Source: Daldinia sp. FL1419 (lineage: Eukaryota; Ascomycota; Sordariomycetes; Xylariales; Hypoxylaceae). Taken from it: a stretch of DNA of 64,000 nucleotides. A model generated the notes under the pieces. It was not told the origin of the DNA and ran no database searches. It saw nothing but the letters and a program-made list of their open reading frames with translations. This document shows positions 32,401-44,037 of this stretch, one piece after another (position 1 is the stretch's first letter; every line of letters begins with the position of its first letter). The stretch spans positions 46,319 through 110,318 of the forward strand of contig MU623461.1 of assembly GCA_025201765.1 (NCBI GenBank). The letters run 5' to 3'. The translations under genes and the position numbers were made by a program.

Positions 32401-33406
32401 GTTGAGGGTCTGTTGCTCGTACGTCCAAGGGCTGCTTAGTACTGGGCACTTGTATGGAACGATCGGTGTTGCTTAGTTGAAACTTATACTCGGAGAGATC
32501 TTCCAAGAAGTAGGATATGCCTCTCATGAAATCCCTCTCGGAAACACGCCCCATAGTGTCCACTACACATTTGGTTAGTAAAATATCTACCATATATGCT
32601 CTATGAATGAGTATGTGATGGCTACGGGATAGCAGTATCCATTTCGAGAGATTACGGTACAGGAGCAATACTATTGGGGGTTACTTACTGACCCTCTCTA
32701 GATGATCCGCTACAATCTGCGCTACATCTTCCATGAACTGAGCCTCATCAAGGGTAAGACCTTGAGGTCGTGGTCGAATATCAGAAACGGCATAAACGCC
32801 AATCGCATGGCCCTGTTTGGTGACTATGGGTACACCCGCATAGAACCTGACGCTAGCACCCGAAGTAACATAGGATCGATATTTAAATCGATCGTCTTCA
32901 AAAGTGTCTTTTACCACGAAAGCGGAAACATCGACGTCTTTGCCCTCGGGATCCTTGTATGTGATTATGGACCCGAAGGTGTGTTCGTCCATGCAATCTT
33001 GGCGTGGAAGAGACACGTGACCGAGCCATATGTGATCCCCTGGGGCATGCCGCCTTTCGTCAACAAGTGATAAAGTCTGAGTAGCTTCTGCAAGAATAAT
33101 CTGCGTATTGGAGTCTATTAGAGACACCATACCACGCTTAACGTTTAATCTCAGGGCGGCCAGTTGGGCGAGCGCAGTAAGAGTAGTATCGTGAGAACAT
33201 CGGACCTCACGAATCGTGCTCGGACCTGTATCCGCCGGTACGGTCTTCAATTTCTTGGAGTCGAGCCATGGTTGATAATATTTGTGAAGATCACGCTGTC
33301 TGGCCAGCTCCGTTGTGCTGACACTGGAGGCGCGCCTCGTCGCGACACCGGCCGCAGTCATGTTTGCATATAGAGCATTAAGAATAATCTTTGGAGTATT
33401 TGCCAA
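29465..33406 (-). CDS. GAF-domain hybrid histidine kinase, about 1256-1271 aa, two exons
   Basis: Exon 1 runs from 33406 (or the likelier Met at 33361, MTAAGVATRR) to 32689. The intron 32688-32563 has GTAAGT, ACTAAC and TGTGTAG signals, and exon 2 is 32562-29465. Joining gives ADHLERVMDTMGRVSERDF. Numbering from 33361: a GAF domain at about residues 60-222, a long linker, and a dimerisation and phosphoacceptor helix ISHDLRSPLHGMLGS with the His near residue 589. The ATPase domain follows with an N box (MNVVGNAIKY), VKDTGIGMS and GTGLGLSI. A receiver domain has LLVDDNAINLKLL, phosphoacceptor Asp in LMDLQMPVMDG near residue 1177 and LTKPVKF. No membrane segment, so it is cytosolic, signalling by phosphorelay to an HPt protein such as Ypd1. 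The sensed signal is unknown. Confidence 0.88.
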
Positions 33407-34793
33407 TTACCGAACTTCACGAAACTCAACAGTCTTGATTTTCTCGTGGCGTCTTTCTTAGCGCCGAGCGGAGATGCCCGAGGTCGAGACCGATCTCTGA
33501 TGGATCTTGACCCGGAACTAAGGATTAGCGTATTCGTAAGACTAATAGTAGTAGACATGACGAGATGTATCAGATTGAAAAGATAAACGGGTATTGCGAA
33601 AAATATTCTAATCGTCTAATCAAGTAAGTAGGTACTCAAGAATTCAAAAACTTGCGTTCTTGATTTGATGACGTCGAGATTTCGGTTGTGGGTTTGACGA
33701 GGTACAAACTTTGATGACTTTAATAAGTAGTTACACTAGGTACAATACAAGCATAATAAGTCTAGTTAGTTACGGTTAGTAGTTTTTGCCAAGGCAGCAT
33801 TAGCCACGATGATCTTTTCTGTGCCACATACTACGTAATCTTACTCACCAATCTGCTTACTGCGTACCTATATTATATAATCTGTGGCTGGTCAATTGTG
33901 GGCAAAATACCTAGGAATCTCCTACAAAGTACCTAGGTATTAACCTATTCTCCCCTATTCTAGTCCCTCGTGTAATGTATATGCTACCTTAGGTACCTAC
34001 CTATATATAACTCCACCATCTGTGCCTCTTACAAGATCAGACCCACCACTACCTCCATCTTATACTACTCGAAATATGGTGTCATTATGCCGAGGGTCCA
34101 TAGTTGGAATAACACATTATAGGTCTCGTAAATTCTAAAGGAACGGGCACGGTATTACGGATCAGAAAAGTTACATATATTTGTTCGTCGTATTCCAGAC
34201 TAGGTGTTTATATATAGGTATGTACCTACCTAGGTAAATATATATAGATCAAGTACCACCAAGGCTACCTATCGGATGAATGGATATAGAATATTGCATG
34301 ACCAAAGCCTATGAATCCTCATCGTGGCTATGAAATACTACGTTAGGGTTATGAATCAACATATCTTTAGCCAACTATATACCTACCATGGCACCACGTA
34401 CCTACCTTTCATAGAGGGATGAGGATTAGATCAGATTTGCTACGGCTTGTCAAGGACTACTGAGACGGGATTTTAGTTACTCGGTCGGATGTGCAAATGT
34501 GAATTAAAAGTAAACTACCACTAGAAATAAGTTTGTGAGGGGCCCTAACAAACATTCATCATTTTCTTATGACTGGCTTGACTTAGAGAAGCTCATAGTT
34601 GAGTGCTGGTCTTGGAAGGCGATATGACGAGCCGGAGGATGTAAATTCGTTTCTAGAGAGCACGTCGGAAGGAAATGAAATGCATGCAAACAGGTTTCCA
34701 CACTTAGCAAAATGTTTTTGAGTGTATCAACCCCAAGGTTGCCATCGTTATAGCTCCTAACGCGTTTATGGCATCGTCACAATATCATTTTAC
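33407..34793. other. Intergenic rich in CCTAGG palindromes
   Basis: Upstream of the kinase and downstream of the helicase. Between about 33908 and 34240 there are repeated ACCTAGGTA, TTAGGTACCTACCTA and GTACCTACCTAGGTA motifs. An open frame at 33358-33558 (minus) overlaps the kinase start in another frame and might be 5' leader. No gene supported. Confidence 0.4.
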
Positions 34794-37700
34794 CTAATTT
34801 CTCCCATTATTGATGGGGGAACCACACTCGAAGCACTTGATGTGCTCGGTTGATACGTGCAACTCCTCATTCGACAAGGTACACGGATGACCCCATACGC
34901 ACATAGTCCAATTACTGGCCCCGTTAATCCTTTTGGCAATCACTTTCCATACGGCACGCTTTTCTTCCGCGGGTATACCCGGAAAGAAAGCTCCCCCAGC
35001 CAACATTCTCTCTAACCCGTCAACCTCCTTTCGTAGATGTGCATTCAATGGCAATTCAACCACCAGAACACTAGCTTTCGAAAGGTGAAGCCGTATCTTT
35101 TCTGCCGCATATCCTTCGGCGTTTGAGTCGCCAGATGTTGCAGTATCATTTACGTGGCGAGCCAGGATGATAAGTTTAGAAAGTAGAATGTGACCTTCCG
35201 CCTCTTGTAGAATGTTATTTTCCTCCTTTGACAGGCCAATTAATTGATTACATTCATCGATCGCCTTGCTAAGGTTAAACTTCACACGTGTATGGCATTG
35301 AGTCAAACTTCTCAGATAGACAAAGTCACTTATTACTGCTAGATAGCAGCGGAATAGGACAATTTGCGCACTAGCTTGGCCACGGATGCGGATTTGGGAA
35401 TGTTCCATTTCTGTCTTTTGAGGAGAAGGGTCGATCCGACTAGCTCGTTGCATAAGGTTATATCCCTGGCGGTACGATTCCTGTATGGTCGTAACGTAGC
35501 TCGAGTGCTCGAAGATGGCGAAATAAAGGTGTATTATTGATTCGTATCGATTCTGGCCAACCCAGTCATGGATTGCGAGCAATTGGTCAATTGGAGTTCC
35601 ACTAACATAGAAGCCATCGCTTACTCTACTAATCGACTTCCGAAGACAGTCAGATTTCCTCACACTAGCTAGTTTCTCCTGTTCGTCAATAAGTCGCTGT
35701 TCTAGTTCCATCGTCTGGATATAGAACGGCATAGAGCATTGGCTGTGCACGTAGTTAGATGAGCATGTTAACATGCAAGGCGTACAAGCCTCCGAGCATA
35801 GCCTGGGACATATCGTATGGGAGCATCGTCTATCGCAGGGCATGCTGCAAGGGCTACAGGACTGGCCTGAGTGACATTGCTTCACGCATGAGTGCTTACA
35901 GGTACTGTAACTTCGACCACAAATCGATGTGCATGGTGAATGTACCCCACCTCGAGTCGAACAAACCCTGCAGTCATCCGCACAGGTATGTCCGCACGGA
36001 AGAGGCTGACTGCATCGTGCTACGCAGGCGAATCCATCTTTGGCGACATCTTCATAGCAAGGAACGTCAACACGGTGGTTGCAACCCGGCACATGCTTTT
36101 CTACGATTGCGAGACATCTAACTTCGTCTGGGTGCTCAATTTGCCAGCATCGAGGTGAAATTAGTGTGTGGCCACAAGGAAGGGAGACTTCTTTCCCCTC
36201 GAGTATCGTAGAGCATTGCTCTTCACAATCCTCGCCACAAAGCTTAGGACAATTGTGGCCACACGGTTTGGTGCGTTGGCATCGTTCTGGACATTTGGCT
36301 GCCATGTGTAAAGGCCACGCGTGGCACTTACTACGGCAAATATGACCACACTCGAGTTTCTCAGAACATTGAAGATTGCATCCAGCCTCTGGGGACAATT
36401 GAATGAAATCTTCTGGTACTGATACTTCAATAGACGTGTGCTTGTGCCGTGGACATTGGAGCTGTAGTTTGGTGCCAATGCATCCTATTTCATTTAGCAT
36501 CGAAATCACCTTTGACCATATCTCCACTTCGCCGTATGTAGTAGAGTTTCCGACAATATACATGCCGTGCTGTGCTCGGGATAGTAACACGTTAACCCTG
36601 TTCGTCGTCTTCAGAAACCCGCATTGACGTTCCGAGTTACTTCGTACAAGAGAGATAATAACGACTTTCGCTTCTTCACCCTGGTAGTTATCTACGGTCG
36701 CAAGTCGTATGCACTTCCCCAATGCTTGCTTATGCACTTCTAAAGACGGATCTAGGCCCTCTTTCAGGAGGTCTTCCAGATCTCGGGCCTCTAGGACAAG
36801 TTCAAATGAGTTTTGTAGTTTCTTCCTTAGCTTATGTAACTGGCCCAGATAAGGGGTCAGAATCGCGATATCGTCGCGTCCGTATACTCCTTGACGTATA
36901 AGGTGCGATACGATGGCGGAAACAACTTCTATCTCGAAGTCGTTTGTCCGCGAGGTATCAGTTGGGAAATTGGGGTCTGGCCGCGTCTCCGGTTTATCAT
37001 GATCGAACCAAAATAGTCGTTTTCTCATGCCGACCACTTCAGGGTAAGCATTAACTTTCTCGGCATCTTTCAGGTTTTCATATATAGTCTCTCTTATTAA
37101 ATTAGATATGGATGGGTGCATCCTTCTTTGTATTTCGAGCATATCAAATGGAAGTTTTAAATCTGTTGGTCGTGGCGGCTGAACAAGCCTCTCGAAAAGG
37201 GATATGTCTAATGAGTACTGCTGGCCCCGAGGATTTGCGGCAGAAAGTTCGTAGTTGGAAACTTGAGGACGCAGTTGAAGATGATCTCCGATAAGTATGG
37301 CGTGCTCTATCGATGGGAGAAGTGCTGTAAGAATATGGCCTTCTAAGACTTCACCGGCTTCTTCACAAAGTAAGACTTTGCTGTTAAGCTTTCGAAGCAT
37401 TTCCAAATTCTTAGCTAAACCAGTCGTTGTAACGCCAATGATATCTGCTTGATGTAGAACACGAAGGTCTACTTCCCGCAAAACTGTGTTGTGTTCTCTC
37501 TTCGCTTCCTGGTAGTGATCGTGAAGAGAGACAAATTCATCTTTTAACTCAGCAACCATCTCGGACCCCCAGGCTTGACAAAGTGCACGCCTTTCCTCTC
37601 TGCTTAAACCTGTCGGATCTTTCAGTTTTAGCGTGTAGGCGTCACCAACCGGGTTTTTGGATGGGGATCCCGTATTAATCCAATGTTGGAAGCGGGCTTG

Positions 37701-40206
37701 GTCGTCTTTATTAGTAACCTCAGACCATTCCTCTCCTTCGCCGAATATCTCGCTGTAGAATGGCTTTTCGTTAACCTCGATAAATTCTCTAACCTTTTTA
37801 ATGACTGTCGAGTCCTTCAGCTTTGAAAGATAAACTTTTAATTCATCTTCCGCCGCTTTCAATTTTGAGGTGGACTTCCACGACGCCTTCCTTTCAGAGA
37901 CTGTGCGTTCCATTTCCTTTTCCACGACGCGCAGGTTCAGATTGGCAAGGACAGATGATTTCGACCTTGAACCAATACGGATGATCTGATGTATACCACT
38001 CTTAAATAAATGCTCAAGGAGTTGATCCAAGGCATGATTGGTGTAACAGACACAAAGGATGGGACCTATGTTAGCCTTGTCCTTGTTATCTAGCAGAACT
38101 TTGACAATCGCCTAGAATTGAATTAGTTGTTATTTTTTTCCGTTAGGCTCAAAATAATATAAGGCCTAGAGATAAGGATGCCGACTTACCTCGCCGGTAT
38201 AGCTTTTCCCCGTGCCTGGAGGCCCCTGGATTAGTGCCAAGCTTCTTCTCAGTGAGTTTAGGAGAGCTCTGCCTTGACCCTCATCTAAGCTTGATCTACT
38301 GCAAATTTCCCCTGGATCCGTATCATCACTGATAGAAAAACGCAGGTCGTTACCATTATACGTAAGTGATTTCAAAGTAAAATCAAATCCAGGCTTCGTG
38401 GCATACAGTGGGGGCGGGATGTTAACTTCCGTGAGACCGTCAGAACCTGGGGCAAGGAGGTCGGCAAATGGGAGATCCAAAGTTTTAAAGATATGCTGGA
38501 GTGCTGACAGAGTGGGCTTAAATGAGGGTAATAGAATCCCAGGGAACTCCACTAGCGATCTCGCAACAGGCCTTTTTTCTTGTGATGCCGACAGCATAAC
38601 CTTTAGGTCTCCTTCATTTGCTTCGGCTAAGTTGAGATTCACATATGCAAAGTCCTTATTGCTATATAGGGTACGCTTCTCGTTCTTGCTGTCTTTTTGT
38701 GTATATTTGCGAACCGGATCTGGCCTCAGGGTTGATTCCGCTACAACACAGAAGACAGCGGTATTCTTCTCCAGGAGGCACACCAAGGCACCTATATCCA
38801 AGCGTTTTGATAAGCTCCACCAATCAGCTCGGGCCTCATCTGTCAACTTGCTAGCCGAAAAAGGCTGCTCGATTTTCAAGTGAAACTCCAATCCACATCG
38901 GCGCGTGCATTTGATATCTATAACATCTAGGATATTATATGAATTTGTTCGGATACGGCTTCGTGGATTGATAGTAGTTTTGCTATCCGGATCATCAAGA
39001 AGACGCAATTCTTCTCGGATACAATCCTTCAGTTGACCAACCATATCTTCTCGAAGTAGTCTAAAGTGGCGGTCAATTAACCCCTGAATCCCGGGCAGGT
39101 GTAACTGTGAGGGGTTTTGGAATGGTCGATAATCCGAACGGGTGGACATGATCTCCGACATTGTTGGTAGAATGCGGATCTGAGTTATCTCCTCGTGGTC
39201 ATTATCATGACGTGGGCCTTCAGGAGAAAGTTTTCCAGGAAGATCTCGACGTAATACAAACTTCGCATGCCGAAGGGGTTGGGATTTAGGGGTGTCGTCC
39301 TCAATGGCTTCTTTGATGACACCGAGACGCCGTTGAACATACTCTAGATGTTTTTTCGCTTGTAAAGTCCAAAAACTACAACCATCCTGATCAAGGTCAT
39401 TCACGAGTTCCAATATCTGGCAGACGATTGGTGGGATCTTCTCATTGACGAGTGCTTGAGAACTACAACTAATGGTCTTGGCTAAAATCGCTGAACTAAG
39501 TTCTAAAAACTCAGCTTTTGATCCATCACCATCTTTTATAAGCGGCAATTTCCATCGTTTGGCGAGCTGGATTAAGTAATTGAACAGAACCTCCAGTCGA
39601 GAAGCGTTATAGCCGAGGACAACATTGTAAATAGTCCCGACGTGAACCTCGAGGATGGCCGAATGACTTACTCGCGATTCGGTGAGTGTTTGGAAGAATG
39701 GCAAAATAGATGTACGCCAAAGTTTTATACGTTTAATATCGGTATCGCAAAGTGCGATGTGGTCATCAATCATTTCACGTACGGCTAGCACCCCTGGATC
39801 AGTGGCAAGCTCAGTGATTGTTTTTTGGAGTAGATCAAGATCGCCCCGGACTAGATTACGGGAAATCTGGAAGAATTGAGATATTTTAAAACCAAAGGTT
39901 GGATTGGTGGTTCCGAGAGCTTTCGGTATCATCCTCCGCCATTTGTAAAATGCTTCTTCGTTTGATGTATTTCGAGAGGTTGGCGTGGCTCCTTCATTTC
40001 GGCGTTGAGAGTTTGGGGTAACGGGCGAATCGTTTGTAGAATGTGAGAAACTGCAAGACGCCCCTCGCCTGCAACCCCCGGGACTATTAATATAGCGACA
40101 TTGGATTGGGGACTTTCTGTTAGGAGTCAATATGGAAAGCTTGATGAGTTTAAGATAAACATAGACCGTTTTGGATAAATATATCTTACCTGTTAGAAGA
40201 TGCCAT
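34794..40206 (-). CDS. ZNFX1/Hrr1-like superfamily 1 RNA helicase with NFX1-type zinc fingers, 1753 aa, three exons
   Basis: Exon 1 is only 17 coding nt (40206-40190, ATG GCA TCT TCT AAC AG), intron 40189-40117 (GTAAGA to CTAACAG), exon 2 40116-38190, intron 38189-38112 (GTAAGT to TTCTAG), exon 3 38111-34794. The frame closes exactly. A CCCH finger lies near the N-terminus (CRYINSPGGCRRGASCSFSH). Helicase motif I is GPPGTGKSYTGE (about residue 636), spanning the second intron to AIVKVLLD. Motif II is LCEEAGEVLE, motif III ILIGDHLQLRP, then TVDNYQGEEAKVVIISLVRS and RVNVLLSRAQHG. A Cys/His-rich block at about residues 1225-1440 has repeated CGHxC units, the NFX1 fingers. Relatives are human ZNFX1, fission-yeast Hrr1 and Neurospora SAD-3, all linked to small-RNA silencing. 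Which fungal paralogue this is cannot be settled here. Confidence 0.87.
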
Positions 40207-41039
40207 GCTAAAGCTTGATATTCGGGTGGACTTCTTAGAGTGGTTATCGGAGGGTTTACAGGGATAGAGGTTATAAAGTCGGAATCAAACTTAAGTTATG
40301 GGTACCCTTTAATGAATGAGGCGTATCTAAAATCGAATAAAGATATCACGAATGCGTATACAGAGATGAGATGGGGTGATTGAGGGTATGATGGAAGTTG
40401 AGAAACGCAATATTTGAGGGAGGAAATATGGGATTGGGGGAGAAAAGAAAATAGGAACCTGGAAGCTCTCTCTTGAGCGTTTCGCGTATCTGCTTGGAGA
40501 GGTGCTTCCTACTTACAGGTAACGGCGGAGCGTACCTACCTTACCTTCTCCCTTATCCTTGAGGTAGGGTAGTCGCAAGTTTGATACCTTAAGTGCACAA
40601 AAGATACCTAATACTTACTTACCTCCTAGATACACGACCTACCTTCTTGCATTCAAGCTACCTAGGTACCTACATGTAGTAGGTACGTAAAGAGGACGCT
40701 TAGTATGGGTGCCTTGGGTACCTAGGTACCTTATTTATCTACATCCATGTATGATTGATGTTTAAATCTGCAGCTGTTATATGTGTTTTGATAGGTACCT
40801 CCTAAGTTACTTTGAGCATCTACAAATAGGGTATGCGCCCCTTCAATATTAATTACACACATTAGCGCTGCAAGGGATGTAACGCCATTAATATGATTTT
40901 AAGGACAAAGCAGATAAATCTTAACAATATTATATTTATTCATCGAGGTAACCTTTCCCATACTCCATAGTACTGCCTGGATAAAATATCGATTTAAGTA
41001 AACATTGCACTATTACGACGATAGAATGGGAATTTCTGA
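40207..41039. other. Intergenic with ACCTAGGTACC palindromes
   Basis: Promoter side of the helicase gene. CTACCTAGGTACCTAC at about 40659-40674 and GGGTACCTAGGTACCTTA at about 40717-40734 could pair as a long hairpin. No gene recognised. Confidence 0.45.
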
Positions 41040-41099
41040 ATCCTTGTCACAAATATTATTGATACCTAGGTATGTATCAAGATCGTAAGTGACAAGGAT
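41040..41099. repeat. 60-bp perfect-armed inverted repeat
   Basis: Arms ATCCTTGTCAC (41040-41050) and GTGACAAGGAT (41089-41099) are exact reverse complements. Inside, TGATACCTAGG pairs in part with TATGTATCA. It may be a miniature element or a transcribed hairpin. No target duplication seen. Confidence 0.55.
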
Positions 41100-42320
41100 A
41101 GAAGGGAAGAATAAATAAATTAAACCTGTCGGAATCGTTTATATGCCTCATATATTTTATCGTCAGCTAAAAGATTACGCCACGGGGAGGTATAATGTAC
41201 CACTAACTACTTTTGATTCATCGTGGGCTCTTAGTATTATCTACCATAGGAGTAAGAGGCACGAGAAGAACAGATAAGAAGAAATGATGAGTTGAGCTGC
41301 CGTCTTAGGCTTATAAGAACATACATGATAAAACCAAATGAATCATGAAGATACGTTGTTACTTAGCTTAGTACCTATGTAGCGCCAGGGGAATTATTTA
41401 GATAACAACTATTGAAACGGTATTTCCTTACAGCCATATGTGGTAATTACAGAGGGGAGCATAGGACTTTAGCTCTGATAAATAAAATTCATAGGAGTAA
41501 TATGTTGCCCTAGGGGGTGGTTCCCAATCCATTCTCTTAATATATATAAATATTAACATAATACAAATTTATATGTAAATTATCTCAGATTTATTCCGCA
41601 CTCCTGGAGCGTGCTTGCCTGCTTGCCTAAAGAACTCCAGCAATCAGTAACCGAGTAGGACTTAATTAATATGCTCCTGTTTGTGTTTGAAGGACTTGAA
41701 TGGGAAGGATCGAGTCAATAGTGATCAAAAGTTAAGTTAATCCTTGTATTATAATTGTTTAAATATATTTAATAAATTGATAGGTATTTTGCAAGTTTTA
41801 ATAAAACGAATATGTATGGATTGTAGAAGTTCTTCTCGAGAGCGAATATCAGGATTCCATTTGTAATGTGTGTTGTATTGGGTAGGTTTTCTAGGGGAAG
41901 CTCTTGTAGCCGAAGAATCTAATATACATGTGGGTTGCGTACCCGACGGCGAAGCTCGAGAAGAATTGTCGGATGGAATGTCCACTTAACTAAAAGGTAA
42001 TTGCGTTATGAGCAAATCTGCTACAACAGTAGGTATATATTTGATGGTTGTATGCTACCAGGCATCGTAGACCCCTGTAGCAAGCAAAGGAGGTATTACA
42101 TAATTAGCATATCGTGTATATAAGGGCTCCAAACCCGTCAAGCTCAGAGTAGATAGCTTTCCTCCTTAGGACTTATGAATATACAGGTCCTACTGCATTG
42201 TTTTACTTGTTACTTGCTTTCGCTGTTATTTCTCTTATACGTACGTTTAGCCCAACAATATTACATGCAATAAGAATGTAGCCTGAAGCTTGTACTAACT
42301 AACCCCACCAAATTAACTTA
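41100..42320. other. Intergenic; one weak open frame
   Basis: A 78-codon frame at 41749-41985 (minus) has a plausible N-terminal half (Ser/Pro-rich, then KWNPDIRSREELLQSIH) but ends in low-complexity AT-rich codons. It may be a gene remnant beside the transposon; it is not called as a gene. Confidence 0.35.
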
Positions 42321-44037
42321 TAATCCATAAGGATATGAAATGTTAGTGCAATATAAAGCCTCACCTAATAGAAATATTAATACATTTATTAGTTAATATT
42401 TAATTTAATACCTTGTTATATAAATTTGTATGTAAAAGTATATGAGTTTGTATTGATTGGAATATTATAGAAAATTTTAATTAAGATTTATATAATAAAA
42501 TTTAATTATAATTTTGAGGATTTTTAGATAATTTTAAGTAGTTATTTAATTGTAAATATATTAGGAAGATTTTTAGTTTTTTAAGTTATTTGTAAATATA
42601 ATTTAATTATTTTTAGGATTTTTTAGGATTTTTTAGGATTTTTTTTAAGATTTTTGTTGGATTTATTTTAATAAGATGCCTTTTAACTCTAATATTTTAA
42701 AAAGTCTTTTTGAATTAACAAGTTTTATTATTAAATGATTTAAATGTATGATTGAAAAGCAAAATAATCTTCAAATTGTATTAACGAGAAAGTTTTTGGG
42801 TGATATTATGAATTAAATTATGGTTCTTTTAAATAATATAATTATATAATATTAAAATTGTTGGCAAGTAAATTTCTTGAGAAATAATAGGTTTATAATT
42901 TGTATTTTAAAGAAATATAATAAATGGTGTATTAAAGATATATCTAAGGTTATTGGTTATATATAATGTTAAGTATAATGGGTTTTTTTAAGATCTTTTA
43001 TATTTTGAAAAAAAGGTTATCCTTTTAGCAAATTAAATGAAAATCTTTTAAAAATTTTTGATAATTGGTTAAGAAGTGATAGTTTTAATTGTAAAATAAC
43101 CTGATTTAATATATAATTTTTTATATTAGGGTTTGAAGATGTTGGAAATGAGGTTATTAATATAGTTATGAAAATCTTTGGATTTAATTAAAAAGTATGA
43201 CGAAAAACCTTAAAATTAAGTTAATATATTAAAAGAATCTGAAAAGCCTGGGTTTGTAAGATTTTAGTACGTTAGCCTAACCTTTAAGATTGGATAAATG
43301 GATATATAACATTTTCTAATAAGATTTGGACTTTAAGAAATAGTTAGTGGAAAGAATGGATTATGATATATGAAATAAAGGATCTAAATGATTGGGTTCT
43401 TTTATATTAATAAGGCCATATAGGTTAAATGTTTTGGGGCTTTATATATAATATTTTTAAAGGTTCTTTTTATATATGGCCTAAGGAGTATGGGGGTATA
43501 AATATTGAAAATTACAATTAAATTATTATCCTTATTATAAATTATTTTTTTCAAAAACACTGTTAATAATTAAATAAAAATGATAAAAAGTTTTGGTTTT
43601 AATATAATAATGTACCATCATATAGGGCTCAATTTATAAAAGAGGTTTTGTAGTAAGTTAGAATTACGGTTTTAAAATAGCCTCTATATAACCCTGATTT
43701 AAGCTTTATTAAAAACATATAATATTGGATGAAATTATAACTCAAATTACATTATAATTTCGATATCTTAGAGCTTCAGGAATTATTAAAGGCTTTAAAA
43801 CAGGCGTGGGAGGCTATTCCAAGGGACTATTTATATGCTTTTACAACTAGCATACTACAAAAGCTTTAAATGGTAATAGATTTGGATGGAAATAAAATAG
43901 ACTTTTAATTTTTGTACTTTTATATATAAATTTATATGGAAGGTTATTTAAATATAAAGTGTGGTTAATTAAACAAAAAACCTTTTTTATTTATGAGGTT
44001 TATATTACGTTAACATTTCATATCCTTGTGGATTGTA
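42321..44037 (+). mobile_element. RIP-mutated Tc1/mariner transposon, about 1.7 kb
   Basis: Terminal inverted repeats of about 42 bp match at 42321-42362 and 43995-44037 (core AAGGATATGAAATGTTA against TAACATTTCATATCCTT). Between them the plus strand encodes a ruined transposase. The clearest part, about 43600-43905, reads NNVPSYRAQFIKEVL, then WPLYNPDLS with the downstream acidic residue replaced (KNI), and YNFDILELQELLKALKQAWEA, followed by a normal family C-terminus. This is the DDE end of a Tc1-like enzyme. Stops are TAA, TAG or TGA where Gln, Trp or Arg codons are expected, and the interior is extremely AT-rich, as produced by RIP. It cannot encode an active enzyme. TA at the outer ends fits the family. 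Confidence 0.82.

Noticed and set aside
41749..41985. 78-codon minus-strand frame
   Set aside because: Only the first half looks protein-like and no splice partner was found; kept as a possible remnant only.
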